Assembly: GCF_001701045.1 (NCBI RefSeq)
Contig: NZ_CP016757.1
Location: 823,501 to 887,500 of the forward strand
Length of the DNA stretch: 64,000 nt
Source: Cloacibacillus porcorum
GTDB taxonomy: Bacteria; Synergistota; Synergistia; Synergistales; Synergistaceae
Direction: 5' to 3'
The notes under the pieces are model-generated. The model was not told the DNA's origin and made no database searches. It saw only the letters and a list, made by a program, of their open reading frames with translations. Shown in pieces: positions 63,425 to 64,000 of this stretch. A program made the position numbers and the translations under genes. The stretch's first letter is position 1; every line of letters begins with the position of its first letter.

Positions 63425-63545
63425 ATATATAAACCGTCGAAGCGGTATCTGACTAATCACCGGTCAAGTAAAAAGCTGTGGCTGGAGCCTTTAGGAAACC
63501 GTCTATGCGGTAGGAGGTTATACCAGCCCACAGCGTCTGTATGTT
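63425..63545 (-). ncRNA. Candidate IS110 bridge RNA
   Basis: Noncoding DNA upstream of the transposase. GCTGTGGCTGG (63475-63485) pairs with CCAGCCCACAGC (63523-63534), enclosing an internal loop. Two 17-base hairpin units, AAACCGTC-GAA-GCGGTA (63431-63447) and AAACCGTC-TAT-GCGGTA (63496-63512), match at 15 of 17 positions. In IS110 elements a bridge RNA made from this position has two similar loops that pair with target and donor DNA. Exact RNA ends are not known. Confidence 0.5.
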
Positions 63546-63683
63546 TTGTACAAGAACAATACTATGAAACGTGCTCTTGAACAACTAACTTATTATACGA
63601 GGAGGTTTGAATTTATTTGCGGCGGTGGGCGCGAGGGCGCGTTTGAAGGTTGGTATGTGACATAAATGAAAGGAGCAATCAAT

Positions 63684-64000
63684 ATGGGAGAAATAGCACC
63701 GAAGGGAATAATCTCGTTAATACCGGTATTCATTACTTTGATTCTGGCGTTCAAAACAAAGGACGCCGTATTTTCTCTGCTTATTGGATGTATATCCGGC
63801 GTGATGGTCGCGGGATTTTATAACCCGGTGTTTGGTCTGGCGCAGCTTTTCCAGGCGGCGCTCGGCAATGCCGACTTCATCTGGGTCGTGATGATAGAGG
63901 TCGTGATGGGGATAATGATCGCCAACTACCTGCGCGCCGACGTTATCAGCGGCGTGGCGAAATGGGGGCGGCAGATGGTTAAGAGCCGCCGCGTCGCCTA
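63684..64000 (+). CDS. NhaC-type Na+/H+ antiporter family protein, 3' end beyond window
   Basis: 105 codons visible, running off the right edge. ATG 63684 preceded by AAAGGAG. Hydrophobic start GIISLIPVFITLILAFKTKDAVFSLLIGC and FIWVVMIEVVMGIMIANYLR resemble NhaC-family carriers, which exchange Na+ for H+ or move organic ions and amino acids. It lies downstream of an FCD GntR regulator, separated by the IS110 element, which has probably replaced its native promoter region. Confidence 0.8.
   Translation, partial: MGEIAPKGIISLIPVFITLILAFKTKDAVFSLLIGCISGVMVAGFYNPVFGLAQLFQAALGNADFIWVVMIEVVMGIMIANYLRADVISGVAKWGRQMVKSRRVA

Larger units (their letters stand above)
62040..63600 (-). mobile_element. 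IS110-family element (boundaries approximate)
   Basis: Built around the transposase at 62173-63360, with about 130 bp of noncoding DNA on the 3' side and 240 bp on the 5' side. IS110 elements lack terminal inverted repeats, so ends cannot be read directly. TATACGA occurs at 62034-62040 and 63594-63600, both in plausible end positions, and may be shared core sequence. Confidence 0.6.

Noticed and set aside
1-64000. CRISPR array, tRNA or rRNA genes
   Set aside because: No regularly spaced direct repeats and no recognisable tRNA or rRNA sequence found by reading.

Overview
The window looks like chromosomal DNA from an amino-acid-fermenting anaerobe, most likely of the Synergistota (Cloacibacillus/Synergistes type). 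This is inferred from gene content: histidine degradation feeding folate one-carbon metabolism and formate-tetrahydrofolate ligase, many TRAP and Na+-coupled organic/amino-acid carriers, FCD-type GntR regulators, a probable UGA-encoded selenoprotein, and no sugar-uptake genes. Coding DNA is GC-rich, intergenic DNA is AT-rich, and TTG/GTG starts are frequent. No rRNA, tRNA or CRISPR array was seen.

1-2.6 kb: an M20 amidohydrolase cut by the window edge, preceded by a deletion scar in which the first codons of an acnX-like gene are joined to the last codons of a TRAP dctM gene; then a YuiF/NhaC-type carrier. 2.9-17.2 kb: histidine utilisation. hutH is followed by a SARP-type ATPase regulator split by an intact IS3-family element, then a YjiH-family membrane protein and hutU-hutI-fchA-ftcD-fhs. 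Together they convert histidine to glutamate, ammonia and a folate-bound C1 unit that can be released as formate with ATP gain (folD is not in the window). HutH, HutU and HutI all depart from textbook active-site motifs.

17.3-32.9 kb: a methyltransferase/GNAT pair, an orphan dctQM pair, a formate/nitrite channel, and a complete minus-strand operon larA-like / acnX large / acnX small / dctP / dctQ / dctM divergent from an FCD GntR gene. The two dctM copies exactly 3200 bp apart are nearly identical although their dctQ partners have diverged. A third TRAP set (dctPQM) and a LysR gene follow.

32.9-46.4 kb: FAD oxidoreductase, aminotransferase, TauE/SafE permease, GlcD-type FAD oxidase, second YjiH-family protein, AGCS symporter, tandem GNATs, IlvD-family dehydratase, ferritin, flavin reductase and a TIGR02757 protein. 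Two copies of a small palindromic repeat lie at about 35.7 and 46.4 kb. 46.7-54.7 kb: an unknown protein, an ArsM-like methyltransferase with an in-frame UGA at a conserved cysteine followed by a SECIS-like hairpin, threonine/serine dehydratase, alanine/ornithine racemase family protein, NSS transporter, K+ channel and an FAD dehydrogenase. 55-61.8 kb: a forward cluster of leucyl aminopeptidase, YtcJ-like amidohydrolase, RecD2 helicase, GNAT and GntR. 61.9-64 kb: an IS110-family element with a structured upstream region that may be its bridge RNA, then a truncated NhaC-type antiporter.
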